A program made the position numbers and the translations under genes. The notes under the pieces are model-generated. The model searched no databases. It saw nothing but the letters and a program-made list of their open reading frames with translations, and was not told the origin of the DNA. Shown in pieces: positions 1 to 6,896 of a stretch of DNA of 11,527 bases. Within the stretch, counting starts at the first letter, position 1; every line of letters starts with the position of its first letter. Where the stretch lies: the NCBI GenBank assembly GCA_937900725.1, contig CALCFP010000219.1:1-11527 (forward strand), given 5' to 3'. The stretch comes from an uncultured Bacteroidota bacterium. GTDB taxonomy: Bacteria; Bacteroidota; Bacteroidia; Bacteroidales; SZUA-534.

Positions 1-251
1 CGCGAGCATCAACTTTCATAGACTTAGTACGGTCAGCCAAATGCTTCCGTGAATTACTTTATCCGATTATTCTAAACAACCAGTTTCCTACGCTTTTTGT
101 TCGAATGTGAATAATAGTTAATGCGTTGTTATGTAATATTTTTAATTGTCTCTCTCTATAATAATCAGTTATTAATTATTGTTCTTCTACAAATATACAT
201 TTTTTACTATTGTCACCCTCTCGAATTTCGCGACAGCGTGACGCCACAAAT

Positions 252-1391
252 CTAAAATTGGCTTCTGTCAAAGTTTTCCAACAGCCACATCCTGAAAATA
301 GGGTCTTGTATCTCCAGCATTCCGTCTTTGTTCTCATCCACCAAATCCTTATCAATCACCACTTTTTTTAGATTCTTGACATTTGCGGATGTGCCCAAAT
401 TGTATTTCTTGAGCGTAGCCGAACTTGTAAGGTTCCTCTCGCCTTTTGCTATTGCAACAAGAAAACTTATTTGCTTTGGACGCAAGTCGTCGGTTATTTT
501 ACTCATTAGCAATGCCGAGCGGTCAATAATCTGCCTTATGGCGATATCCAAAGTCGGTTCTTCGACAGTCTTGCCAGTCAGCATCCACACAGTCTGCGCA
601 TATTGCTGGACATAATATGGGTGGCATTCCACTCTTGTGGCTATTGTTGATGCAAATGAAGGGTCAATCTCCTTGCCTGTGTCGCTAAAGCGTTTGACTA
701 TGAATGGCACCCAATCGGCAAGCGCTATTTTGTCAAGCATCATTATGTCGCCAAATTTGTAGAATGGCATCTCATAATTGCTGAAAATATCCATCAGCAT
801 ATGTCGCTTGCTACCATAAAGACAATAACATACAGATTTTTGCAATTGCCAGTGCGAACGCAGTTTCCGCTGAAATCCAATCGGGTCGTCGAAATTCTCT
901 ATGTTCTGGAATTCATCAATGCTGACTATCAGTTTTTTGCCTTTGTCGGTGGCTATTTTTTCGGCAAGGTCGAGTATCTCATCAGGCGAATATTGATGAT
1001 TATCGAAATCAATGCCAATATTTACCTCCGACATTGGACCGTCGCCTATTGAAATCTTTGGCCCAAAAGCGCTGATGTATTTCTTGATTGCGCCAAGCAC
1101 TTCTTCAACCCGGCTGGTTGTCGATTTCAAGACCGAATTGAGCAAGGTTTGGTAAAATTGCTGTTCAGTACGGCAGTTGAAAACATCCATTTGGCAGGTA
1201 AGGTAATTGCTGTCGGTGGCAATTTCCTTCATTGCCTTGTTCACAAGCGAAGTCTTTCCCCATCGGCGTGGCGATATTAATATGGTGCTGATACCTCCTT
1301 TAAGATTTGCCACAATCCTTTTACAATCTTCAATGCGATCTGTAAAATCTTCGGTTTCAGCCATTTTTCCGTATATGAATGGTACGCTCAT
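252..1391 (-). CDS. AAA+ ATPase of the archaeal-type ATPase_2 family with C-terminal winged-helix region
   Basis: This 379-residue cytoplasmic protein resembles the STAND-like ATPases of Pfam ATPase_2, which are common and often multicopy in Bacteroidales; their cellular roles are mostly unknown. The N-terminal segment with FIYGK and FTDR (residues 5-19) is typical of the family. The Walker A region is SPRRWGKTS (40-48), with the family's usual change of the first glycine and with K46 and T47 as nucleotide-binding residues. Walker B is LIVSIDE (154-160), with D159 and E160 as Mg2+ and catalytic residues. GSKRHML (193-199) sits where a sensor is expected. Residues about 300-372 look like a winged helix-turn-helix and end in the family signature DPIFRMWL. 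The gene is monocistronic, with the ATG at 1391 and TGA-side flank AT-rich. A regular 15-bp repeat array lies just upstream, so self-regulation is a reasonable inference. No nuclease domain or toxin partner is visible beside it. Family call is firm; function is not. Confidence 0.88.
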   Translation of the reverse strand: MSVPFIYGKMAETEDFTDRIEDCKRIVANLKGGISTILISPRRWGKTSLVNKAMKEIATDSNYLTCQMDVFNCRTEQQFYQTLLNSVLKSTTSRVEEVLGAIKKYISAFGPKISIGDGPMSEVNIGIDFDNHQYSPDEILDLAEKIATDKGKKLIVSIDEFQNIENFDDPIGFQRKLRSHWQLQKSVCYCLYGSKRHMLMDIFSNYEMPFYKFGDIMMLDKIALADWVPFIVKRFSDTGKEIDPSFASTIATRVECHPYYVQQYAQTVWMLTGKTVEEPTLDIAIRQIIDRSALLMSKITDDLRPKQISFLVAIAKGERNLTSSATLKKYNLGTSANVKNLKKVVIDKDLVDENKDGMLEIQDPIFRMWLLENFDRSQF

Positions 1392-1416
1392 TTGTGTTTA
1401 TCCTATTTTACTTGCA

Positions 1417-1424
1417 CAAATGTA
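1417..1424 (-). promoter_or_regulatory. Candidate -7 promoter box (TACATTTG) of the ATPase gene
   Basis: On the minus strand the sequence TACATTTG is a perfect match to the Bacteroidota sigma-ABfr -7 consensus TAnnTTTG. It lies 25 bases upstream of the ATPase ATG, which predicts a 5' leader of roughly 20 bases. No TTTG lies 19-21 bases further upstream at the expected -33 position. That position falls inside the repeat array instead, so the promoter may need a regulator, or the box may be a chance match in AT-rich DNA. Confidence 0.5.
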
Positions 1425-1432
1425 ATATTTTA

Positions 1433-1501
1433 GTTTGAAATACATTCATTTCAAACCTTTTTATTTCAAATCGTTTTATTTCAAATCAATCAATTTGAAA
1501 T
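1433..1501. repeat. Five-unit array of 9-bp palindrome ATTTSAAAT with exact 15-bp period
   Basis: The units are GTTTGAAAT (1433-1441), ATTTCAAAC (1448-1456), ATTTCAAAT (1463-1471), ATTTCAAAT (1478-1486) and ATTTGAAAT (1493-1501). Each is a palindrome or one base from it, centred on G or C at 1437, 1452, 1467, 1482 and 1497, exactly 15 bp apart with 6-bp spacers. A decayed sixth unit (ATTGAAT) starts in phase at 1508. Because units are palindromic, orientation is undefined. The array starts 42 bp upstream of the ATPase start codon and 9 bp from its candidate -7 box. Fixed spacing of a short palindrome suggests cooperative binding of a protein; an operator is the simplest reading, and an iteron-like or chromosomal binding array is an alternative. 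Confidence 0.8.
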
Positions 1502-1664
1502 AACTTCATTGAATAATGGACCAGCACCTGTCAGGATAAACTTCCGTGCTGACGCCAAATTGGCATCCTGTAAAAAACGATGAAAATCAGTATGAAAAAA
1601 ACGGCGCATCAACCTAAACTAGACGTGTCTCAATCGTCTTTTCAACTAAAATGCAGAAGTGGCT

Positions 1665-3743
1665 TCAGAATTTCAGCCTTACTTGCAGATTGACATCGGT
1701 TCTGTGGTTGGCGTCAATCATATTTGGCGATGTGCCGATTGTCTCCTTGTCGGCATACCACAAGCGCGAGACGCGGGCCCAAATGGTGAGTTTGTCGAAT
1801 GGCTTCCAAGTGGCAAGCAGATACGTCTTTGTGCCCTTCCCGTAAACCATAGGCATCGAGTAGGCATAAAGCACGTCGTTCTCATACAGATAGACTCGCG
1901 AGTTGTACGATTCGGTCTCAAAAACAGCATACCTGAACGCAAAACTCAACGGGAAACTGAACGGTGAGCAAATCACGTCCTGATAAATCAGGCAACCGGT
2001 TTCGGTGGACATATCGCCCTTTTTGTAGCCCGAAAACTCTATTCTGTTCTTAAACTGCCAATGGTCGCCCACAGCGTAATTCAAGTGATAGCGCAGAGTC
2101 CAGCGCGTAAGGTCGACAAGTGGCTTGACTCCGCCATCTTCAGTGTCGCCAGGCGTTTGGCTCGTCTCAGTCTTGAACTTCCAATACATTGTGGTATTGC
2201 GACTTGGTGCAAAATCCACCTGCGCCAAAAAGTCGTTGCCACGCGACGGAGCATTCAGCCCGTAACGTATCCAAGGAAACTTGTAAATGTCGTAATACGC
2301 CGACACTCGCCATTTCTTTATTGGCGTAGCCTCTATGCCGAAAAAGAACCCTTCCTCGTTTTGAGTCTTTGAGCCTTCGGCAAATCCATTGGCATATCTC
2401 GCCTGATAATCGCGCGAATAGTTGCGATACAGCACCGAAGCCATCAGCCCCGGAGCCAGATTCATCAACGAACCGGCCACCAATGCCTTGCCACCGTTCG
2501 ACGACATTGCGTACTCACCGAAAAGATACATTCCGCCAAATGTATATTGCGCATCAACACTGACATTCAAATTCTTGCGTCCCTCAAAGTCGAACTTGTA
2601 CAACGGCTGTTCCTTTTTCACAAACCCCTTGTCGAACTGATAGCCTAGCCCGCTCGCACCCAACTTGAAATTATTGTGGTTGAAACTGATATTGGCTCCC
2701 CAGACACTTTCTTCGATGGCATCCTCCTTTTCAATCTGTGCAGGCGTGGCGTGCAGGCCAGTTGTTCCAAACGAAGAGAAGCCCAAGCCTTCGGCAATCG
2801 ATGTGTCCTGTTCGGCCAGAGTGGCATCAATCTTCTTATGCGAGCCGAAAAACGTAGTCTTGATTGAACCGAAATTCAGCGTGGTGGCCACTCCCCGATA
2901 GAAAAGATTCTCATCAGCCGATGAGTACTTCTTCACACCTGCACCTTTCTTGCGGATATCCATCACATACGCCGATTTTCCCGACGACATTCCCGACCAG
3001 GCCACCAATCCTTGCCCGAACTTTGCCTGAAAATCGCCGACAATCAAAGTCTCCACTTTGCCCAAATCGTGCACGGCAATGTATGCCGAATAATAGTCGA
3101 AACCTTTTTTCTGATGCCCCTTGAAAAACTGCTCGCCAGGGTCCTTTTCCGCTGTAATTCCCGCTGTCACTTGCTTGTTGAAGTTGAACGAATAACGGCT
3201 GAACAGTTTCATTCTGTTTCCAGGATAATGTTTTTCTGGGCTTGAAGCACGCACCGAATCAGGAACGTCAACATAGCCGTCGGGCTCTTCGACGGTGAAC
3301 GAAGCACGCGTAAGCCACTCATTCCTTCCATACTTCAAGACACGCTTGATGTTGAATGCCGACGACTCGTCTGGCTGAGCCAAAGTTATGAACGGTAGCA
3401 GGCGAAATACGTCGTTTTGGTCGAAGCCGTCAACCATCTGCAACTCATACACGGTCACAAAAGCACCGTTACGACGCACATAGTCTAGAAGGCTCGCCAC
3501 CTGAAACTCGTTCAGGAAATGCAGTTTCGACAACTCTTCAGCATTGGTGGCGTTAATGTTTATTGGATTTTGAAGATAGAAATCAAGGTCTTCGGCAAGT
3601 TGTTCCAAATCCGATTCATCGTCAGTATTTTCCGAAATATCTTCCAGCAGAGTCTCTATAGCCTGACGTCGGCTCGCATCATCCTGTGCCCGCAATTGGA
3701 CAACTGCAAACATCAATAATATGGCAACCGATAACCAACGCAT
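1665..3743 (-). CDS. Outer-membrane barrel protein with N-terminal ComEA-like helix-hairpin-helix domain
   Basis: This 692-residue protein starts with a signal peptide (about 1-19, cleavage near LRAQ). A short acidic linker follows, then a helix-hairpin-helix segment (about 58-120). The pattern there is NININATNAEEL, a first hairpin LHFLNEFQ, the helix DYVRRNGAF, and a second hairpin MVDGFDQND, as in the ComEA/T2SK type. The rest (about 133-692) is rich in alternating aromatic and polar residues with frequent YXF and WXF-like strands. It ends in VRLKF with a terminal phenylalanine, the classic outer-membrane barrel ending. This arrangement is known as an uncharacterised Bacteroidota family annotated only as HhH-containing. 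In related proteins the domain binds DNA or acts as a protein-protein module; which applies here is unknown. The start ATG shares one base with the stop of the upstream gene (TGATG), so it is probably translationally coupled as the last gene of a three-gene operon. It stops with TGA at 1665. Confidence 0.82.
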   Translation of the reverse strand: MRWLSVAILLMFAVVQLRAQDDASRRQAIETLLEDISENTDDESDLEQLAEDLDFYLQNPININATNAEELSKLHFLNEFQVASLLDYVRRNGAFVTVYELQMVDGFDQNDVFRLLPFITLAQPDESSAFNIKRVLKYGRNEWLTRASFTVEEPDGYVDVPDSVRASSPEKHYPGNRMKLFSRYSFNFNKQVTAGITAEKDPGEQFFKGHQKKGFDYYSAYIAVHDLGKVETLIVGDFQAKFGQGLVAWSGMSSGKSAYVMDIRKKGAGVKKYSSADENLFYRGVATTLNFGSIKTTFFGSHKKIDATLAEQDTSIAEGLGFSSFGTTGLHATPAQIEKEDAIEESVWGANISFNHNNFKLGASGLGYQFDKGFVKKEQPLYKFDFEGRKNLNVSVDAQYTFGGMYLFGEYAMSSNGGKALVAGSLMNLAPGLMASVLYRNYSRDYQARYANGFAEGSKTQNEEGFFFGIEATPIKKWRVSAYYDIYKFPWIRYGLNAPSRGNDFLAQVDFAPSRNTTMYWKFKTETSQTPGDTEDGGVKPLVDLTRWTLRYHLNYAVGDHWQFKNRIEFSGYKKGDMSTETGCLIYQDVICSPFSFPLSFAFRYAVFETESYNSRVYLYENDVLYAYSMPMVYGKGTKTYLLATWKPFDKLTIWARVSRLWYADKETIGTSPNMIDANHRTDVNLQVRLKF

Positions 3744-4609
3744 CAGAATATTATTTTTTTATTGATTATCAATGATATTATATTCAGTACGATGAAACTA
3801 AGCAAAAGATTGAACGCCGAAACAGTCACCGCCAAAGTGAAAATGCCAGTTGTCAGGCTTGTCCAATGCCCTATCGACATCATAAAACCGCCATTAACAT
3901 TAAATAGCATTAACACCAAGTTGATAATCATTAAGATAACCAATATTGCCACAGTTCCGGATCCAAGGCCAGAAAGGTCTGGGGGACTCAATTCCATATG
4001 CGACGAAATGCAGACACAAACGTACATGAAAACCCAAAATTGCCATTGGTGGATATTGGCAGACGAAAATAATGCCGACATCACCTGTAGCGACGAGTTT
4101 AGCGTTTGCGTAAGCAAATTGCAGAATCCCGCCACCGAAGTAAGGTCAGCGGAAGAGCCTGAAAGCAACGAAAGTATTTGATAGTTGAACGGCAACAAGA
4201 ATCTGACCAATAGGTAAATGATAAACGAGCCGAACAGAATCGGTCCCATTGATATGAAGAAATTGCCAATCTGATGCCATGGATTCATCGGGTTATATGA
4301 ATGGTTGACATAGCCTAAAGAGCCATCTTCATCATTTACTGAAAACAATTTCATGTCAGTTATCTTATGAAAAAACGGTATGCAGAAAATTGCGTGTCCC
4401 AACTCGTGAACTGGAGTGCCAAGCCATCCTGTAAAATATATATCCGATTTTTCTCCCAGAATCTCGACAAACAAGTGTCTGGTACGACGTGCCAGCAGAT
4501 ACAGCACCAAGCCAAACACTATAAAGACTCCGAAAATGGACAGGAACTGCAACAATGTGGCAGTAAGCAGTTTCGCGACAAAAGACCAAAAGGAAAACAA
4601 TACAATCAT
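3743..4609 (-). CDS. Polytopic membrane protein, M50-like zinc metalloprotease family
   Basis: This 288-residue integral inner-membrane protein has hydrophobic segments near residues 4-40, 113-140, 188-203, 218-238 and 252-283. The HExxH zinc motif is H68-E69-L70-G71-H72 in the context TPVHELGHAIF, at the end of a hydrophilic stretch entering a membrane helix. A second conserved-looking stretch, SSHMELSPPDLSGL (202-215), carries D211. It resembles the distal motif of M50-like proteins of the Firmicutes and Bacteroidota, where an aspartate completes the zinc site, so an intact active site is plausible. A GYVNHSYN-type segment (99-106) precedes helix 2. Substrates are unknown; M50 enzymes usually cleave within or beside transmembrane segments. 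The ATG overlaps the previous gene's stop (ATGA), and its own stop overlaps the next start (TGATG). The product therefore probably works with the two outer-membrane proteins around it. A non-proteolytic role is possible. Confidence 0.72.
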   Translation of the reverse strand: MIVLFSFWSFVAKLLTATLLQFLSIFGVFIVFGLVLYLLARRTRHLFVEILGEKSDIYFTGWLGTPVHELGHAIFCIPFFHKITDMKLFSVNDEDGSLGYVNHSYNPMNPWHQIGNFFISMGPILFGSFIIYLLVRFLLPFNYQILSLLSGSSADLTSVAGFCNLLTQTLNSSLQVMSALFSSANIHQWQFWVFMYVCVCISSHMELSPPDLSGLGSGTVAILVILMIINLVLMLFNVNGGFMMSIGHWTSLTTGIFTLAVTVSAFNLLLSFIVLNIISLIINKKIIF

Positions 4610-5406
4610 AATGAATAACTTAGCGACAACTGCGTTGACATTGGCAAATATTGGTGAGTTGAGAAAGACAAGTCAAATGTCAGGCCCTTAAAGGAATAGC
4701 CTGCGCCAAAGCAAAACTCGTTTGGCTCTGACCTGTAACCAGTGCGCAGATATAAGTCGGTAATAAGTTGATACTCAATGCCAACCTTAACACGCATATC
4801 CGACTGCATTGTCTTTTCCGCTTCCACCGCCAACTGAACAATTTTCGAGAAGTAGTAATTTAATCCGAACCTAAATGAAGTGTTAACACGTTCGTCTTCA
4901 TAATCAGCCATTTTCGCCTTTGTAGGATTGTATATGTGGGCTCCTACCTGCAAATTGTCGATTGGTTTTGCAATCAATCCGACTTCAAAAAGGAAAACGT
5001 CCTTGTCGCCATACGCTTCAGTCTGATTTATATTTAGGTAATCGAACTGAAGACCAGCCGAAATCAAGTCGCCGAAATTTCGCGCATAAGCCAATCCGAA
5101 ACTATTCTCGGAATAAAGCGAGTAGCCAAACCTGTTGTAACTCAATGCAAAATTGCCAGTCTTAGTGTGTAATGCCATTGCCACTGACTTTGTGCTGGTC
5201 TCCGACAACTGAAACCTGTTTTGGTAGCACATTCCAACCGTAAACTTTTCCAGATTGCCAAGTCCTGCCTGGTTGTTGTTGACTGACCACAGACCTTCCT
5301 GCATCACCGATGCGTTTGCCATTGCTGTATAGTTTCCATCTTGAGCCATTGAATGCAATGTACTCAATATCAATGCTAAAACAACTATTACACTAATTTT
5401 GCCCAC
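4606..5406 (-). CDS. PorV/PorQ-like outer-membrane beta-barrel protein (GTG start)
   Basis: This 266-residue exported protein has a signal peptide at about 1-21, with predicted cleavage after SMA before QDG. The mature part has repeated amphipathic strands and a NNNQAGLG stretch (43-50) like the NPAxL motif near the start of PorV/PorQ and FadL-type barrels. It ends in LSLSYSL, a typical strand-rich terminus. It is shorter than characterised PorV and PorQ (over 300 residues), so I claim only family resemblance. In T9SS, PorV shuttles cargo at the outer membrane; whether this protein does is unknown. The start codon is GTG at 5406-5404. It was chosen because the signal peptide begins exactly there and the first internal ATG (residue 20) would remove it. 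No close ATG precedes it in frame. It is the first gene of the operon with the metalloprotease-like and HhH-barrel genes, overlapping the next by ATGA. It is divergent from the serine hydrolase. Confidence 0.68.
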   Translation of the reverse strand: MGKISVIVVLALILSTLHSMAQDGNYTAMANASVMQEGLWSVNNNQAGLGNLEKFTVGMCYQNRFQLSETSTKSVAMALHTKTGNFALSYNRFGYSLYSENSFGLAYARNFGDLISAGLQFDYLNINQTEAYGDKDVFLFEVGLIAKPIDNLQVGAHIYNPTKAKMADYEDERVNTSFRFGLNYYFSKIVQLAVEAEKTMQSDMRVKVGIEYQLITDLYLRTGYRSEPNEFCFGAGYSFKGLTFDLSFSTHQYLPMSTQLSLSYSL

Positions 5407-5495
5407 GTTACAACGTTTTAGTCTTGCAAGATATGATTTAATATGAAACCTTTGGAAATGTAGCGCTTAAATGTTTCTGCGCAAACGCAATTATA

Positions 5496-5525
5496 TTGAT
5501 TAAAACTCCATAAAACTTATCTTTG
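5496..5525 (+). promoter_or_regulatory. Bacteroidota-type promoter of the serine hydrolase gene
   Basis: TTG at 5496-5498 and TATCTTTG at 5518-5525 are separated by 19 bases. This fits the -33 TTTG / -7 TAnnTTTG Bacteroidota promoter pattern; only the first T of the -33 element is missing. The start codon at 5543 lies 17 bases past the -7 box, giving a predicted leader of about 10 bases. I found no equally good box on the opposite strand for the divergent operon; TATCTTG (5433-5427, minus) is only a partial match. Confidence 0.6.
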
Positions 5526-5542
5526 CGAAGAATTCTATTGCA

Positions 5543-6751
5543 ATGTTTTTGAAAAAATTCAAGGCTGAATTGACATTGTTGTTGCTGACTATCATTACTC
5601 TGATAGTGGGAAGCCAGCATACACAGCAACCCGAAATAGTTCAAATAGAAGAATATAAGCGTCAAGAAACAAAAATAACAATCACCCAACAGCAAATTGC
5701 ACAAGTTGATTCTGCCATCAACATAATAAGCAAAAACGGGAATTTCAGTGGTTCAATACTTATCGGGCAAAAAGACAGCATCCTATATGCCAAATCATTT
5801 GGATACGCAAACATCAAGAGCAAAGAACTGAATACCGACACAACCGCATTCCAATTAGCATCAGTGTCAAAGCAGTTCACCGCAGTTGCCATTCTGCAAC
5901 TTTATGAGCAAGGCAAACTGAAACTCACTGATAAAGTCACCGATTACCTCCCGAATTTCCCATATCCCGACATCACCATACACCAGATGCTTGTACATCG
6001 TTCAGGATTGCCAAACTACCACTACCTTCTCGATCGCAAGCCTATGCTCGACGATGCCTATTTCAGCAATCAGCAAATTGTGGCAGATCTGATTGAATCT
6101 AATGAAGGACGGTATTTCCTGCCTAACAGAAGATTTCAATACAGCAACACAGGATACGCAGTCCTTGCATCAATTGTAGAAATGGTTTCTGGGCTGAAAT
6201 TCGAGAAATACCTGGATGAAAACATATTCAAACCGTTAAATATGAACAACACATTTGCCTATAGAGCAATGAAAAGCGTTAATTATCCGCCACACGCCAC
6301 AGGATATGTACGTGGCAGCACACCAGCCTCCGACAATTACCTTGACCACTATCTTGGAGACAAAGGCATATATTCGTCAGTAACCGACTTGTTCAAATGG
6401 GACCAAGGGCTATACTCGGGCAAAATCATCAATGCCGACACACTGCAACTGGCATTTCAGCCAATGGGGAAACGTCCCAAGGCTCGTTCTAACTATGGAT
6501 ATGGCTGGCGAATAACAACATTTGGCGAGAACGAGTTGCCAATTGTATTTCACAGTGGCTGGTGGCACGGATTCAAGACTTCATTAGTGCGCATTCCGCA
6601 AGACACGGCTACAATTGTCATCTTGCGCAACAATAACCGTAACGGTATTGGCATTAACCCCATATTAGACAAATTGTATCCTTCTGAAACGGACTCATCA
6701 TACGATATTGAAGAAGATGCAAATGGACAGGCAGAAAATGACTCCAATTAG
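5543..6751 (+). CDS. Exported serine hydrolase, beta-lactamase/PBP fold (S12-type)
   Basis: This 402-residue protein belongs to the beta-lactamase/D-alanyl-D-alanine carboxypeptidase family (Pfam Beta-lactamase). A basic start and hydrophobic stretch (1-24) suggest a signal peptide or N-terminal membrane anchor. No lipobox cysteine is present. The catalytic motifs are S107-V-S-K110 (nucleophile serine and general-base lysine, context FQLASVSKQFTA), Y200-S-N202, and H337-S-G339 in place of KTG, as often seen in class C-like esterases and peptidases. The segment MLVHRSGLPNY (149-159) is a further family signature. The likely place of action is the periplasm, on cell-wall peptides or an ester/amide substrate. 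Beta-lactam resistance is not implied, since most members of this group are not true beta-lactamases. The C-terminal tail after about 382 is acidic and low complexity. It is transcribed alone from its own promoter and ends at a shared bidirectional terminator. Confidence 0.87.
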   Translation: MFLKKFKAELTLLLLTIITLIVGSQHTQQPEIVQIEEYKRQETKITITQQQIAQVDSAINIISKNGNFSGSILIGQKDSILYAKSFGYANIKSKELNTDTTAFQLASVSKQFTAVAILQLYEQGKLKLTDKVTDYLPNFPYPDITIHQMLVHRSGLPNYHYLLDRKPMLDDAYFSNQQIVADLIESNEGRYFLPNRRFQYSNTGYAVLASIVEMVSGLKFEKYLDENIFKPLNMNNTFAYRAMKSVNYPPHATGYVRGSTPASDNYLDHYLGDKGIYSSVTDLFKWDQGLYSGKIINADTLQLAFQPMGKRPKARSNYGYGWRITTFGENELPIVFHSGWWHGFKTSLVRIPQDTATIVILRNNNRNGIGINPILDKLYPSETDSSYDIEEDANGQAENDSN

Positions 6752-6850
6752 AAATAAACAAATTTAGGTTGCTCTAATGACACTTGGCTATCATTCAAGA
6801 CAAACAAAGAGACCAACACACCACAGAAAGGCAAAGACACTAAAACAAGA

Positions 6851-6880
6851 AAAGCCAGACTAAATCTGGCTTTTTCTTAT
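6851..6880. terminator. Bidirectional rho-independent terminator between the serine hydrolase and gldN
   Basis: A perfect 9-bp stem, AAAGCCAGA (6851-6859) and TCTGGCTTT (6865-6873), encloses the 5-base loop CTAAA. It is followed by TTCTTATTT on the plus strand and by TTCTTGTTTTAG on the minus strand. It sits between two convergent genes, 100 bases after the hydrolase stop and 24 bases after the gldN stop, so it can terminate both. Confidence 0.88.
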
Positions 6881-6896
6881 TTATCATGAAAGAATA

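Noticed and set aside
212..242. GTCAC / GTGAC hairpin downstream of the ATPase
   Set aside because: The stem is 5 bp with a 21-base loop, and the minus-strand flank is A-rich, not T-rich, so it does not look like a terminator.
1433..1501. CRISPR array or transposon terminal repeats
   Set aside because: Units are only 9 bp with 6-bp spacers, far below CRISPR repeat and spacer sizes. No cas gene, transposase or target-site duplication is visible nearby.
1522..1551. Inverted repeat CAGCAC / GTGCTG as terminator of the three-gene operon
   Set aside because: The stem is 6 bp with an 18-base loop and no T-run follows on the minus strand. A competing GTCAG/CTGAC pairing overlaps it.
1554..1564. 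Short palindrome GCCAA-A-TTGGC
   Set aside because: Only one copy with 5-bp arms; too short to call as an operator without a second site.
3762..4181. Open frame of 139 codons on the plus strand
   Set aside because: It lies antisense to the metalloprotease-like gene, whose motifs and overlapping starts/stops show it is the real one. The plus-strand product has no recognisable domain or signal.
5438..5704. Open frame of 88 codons on the minus strand across the divergent intergenic region
   Set aside because: It runs antisense into the serine hydrolase start, overlaps that gene's promoter, and encodes no recognisable motif.
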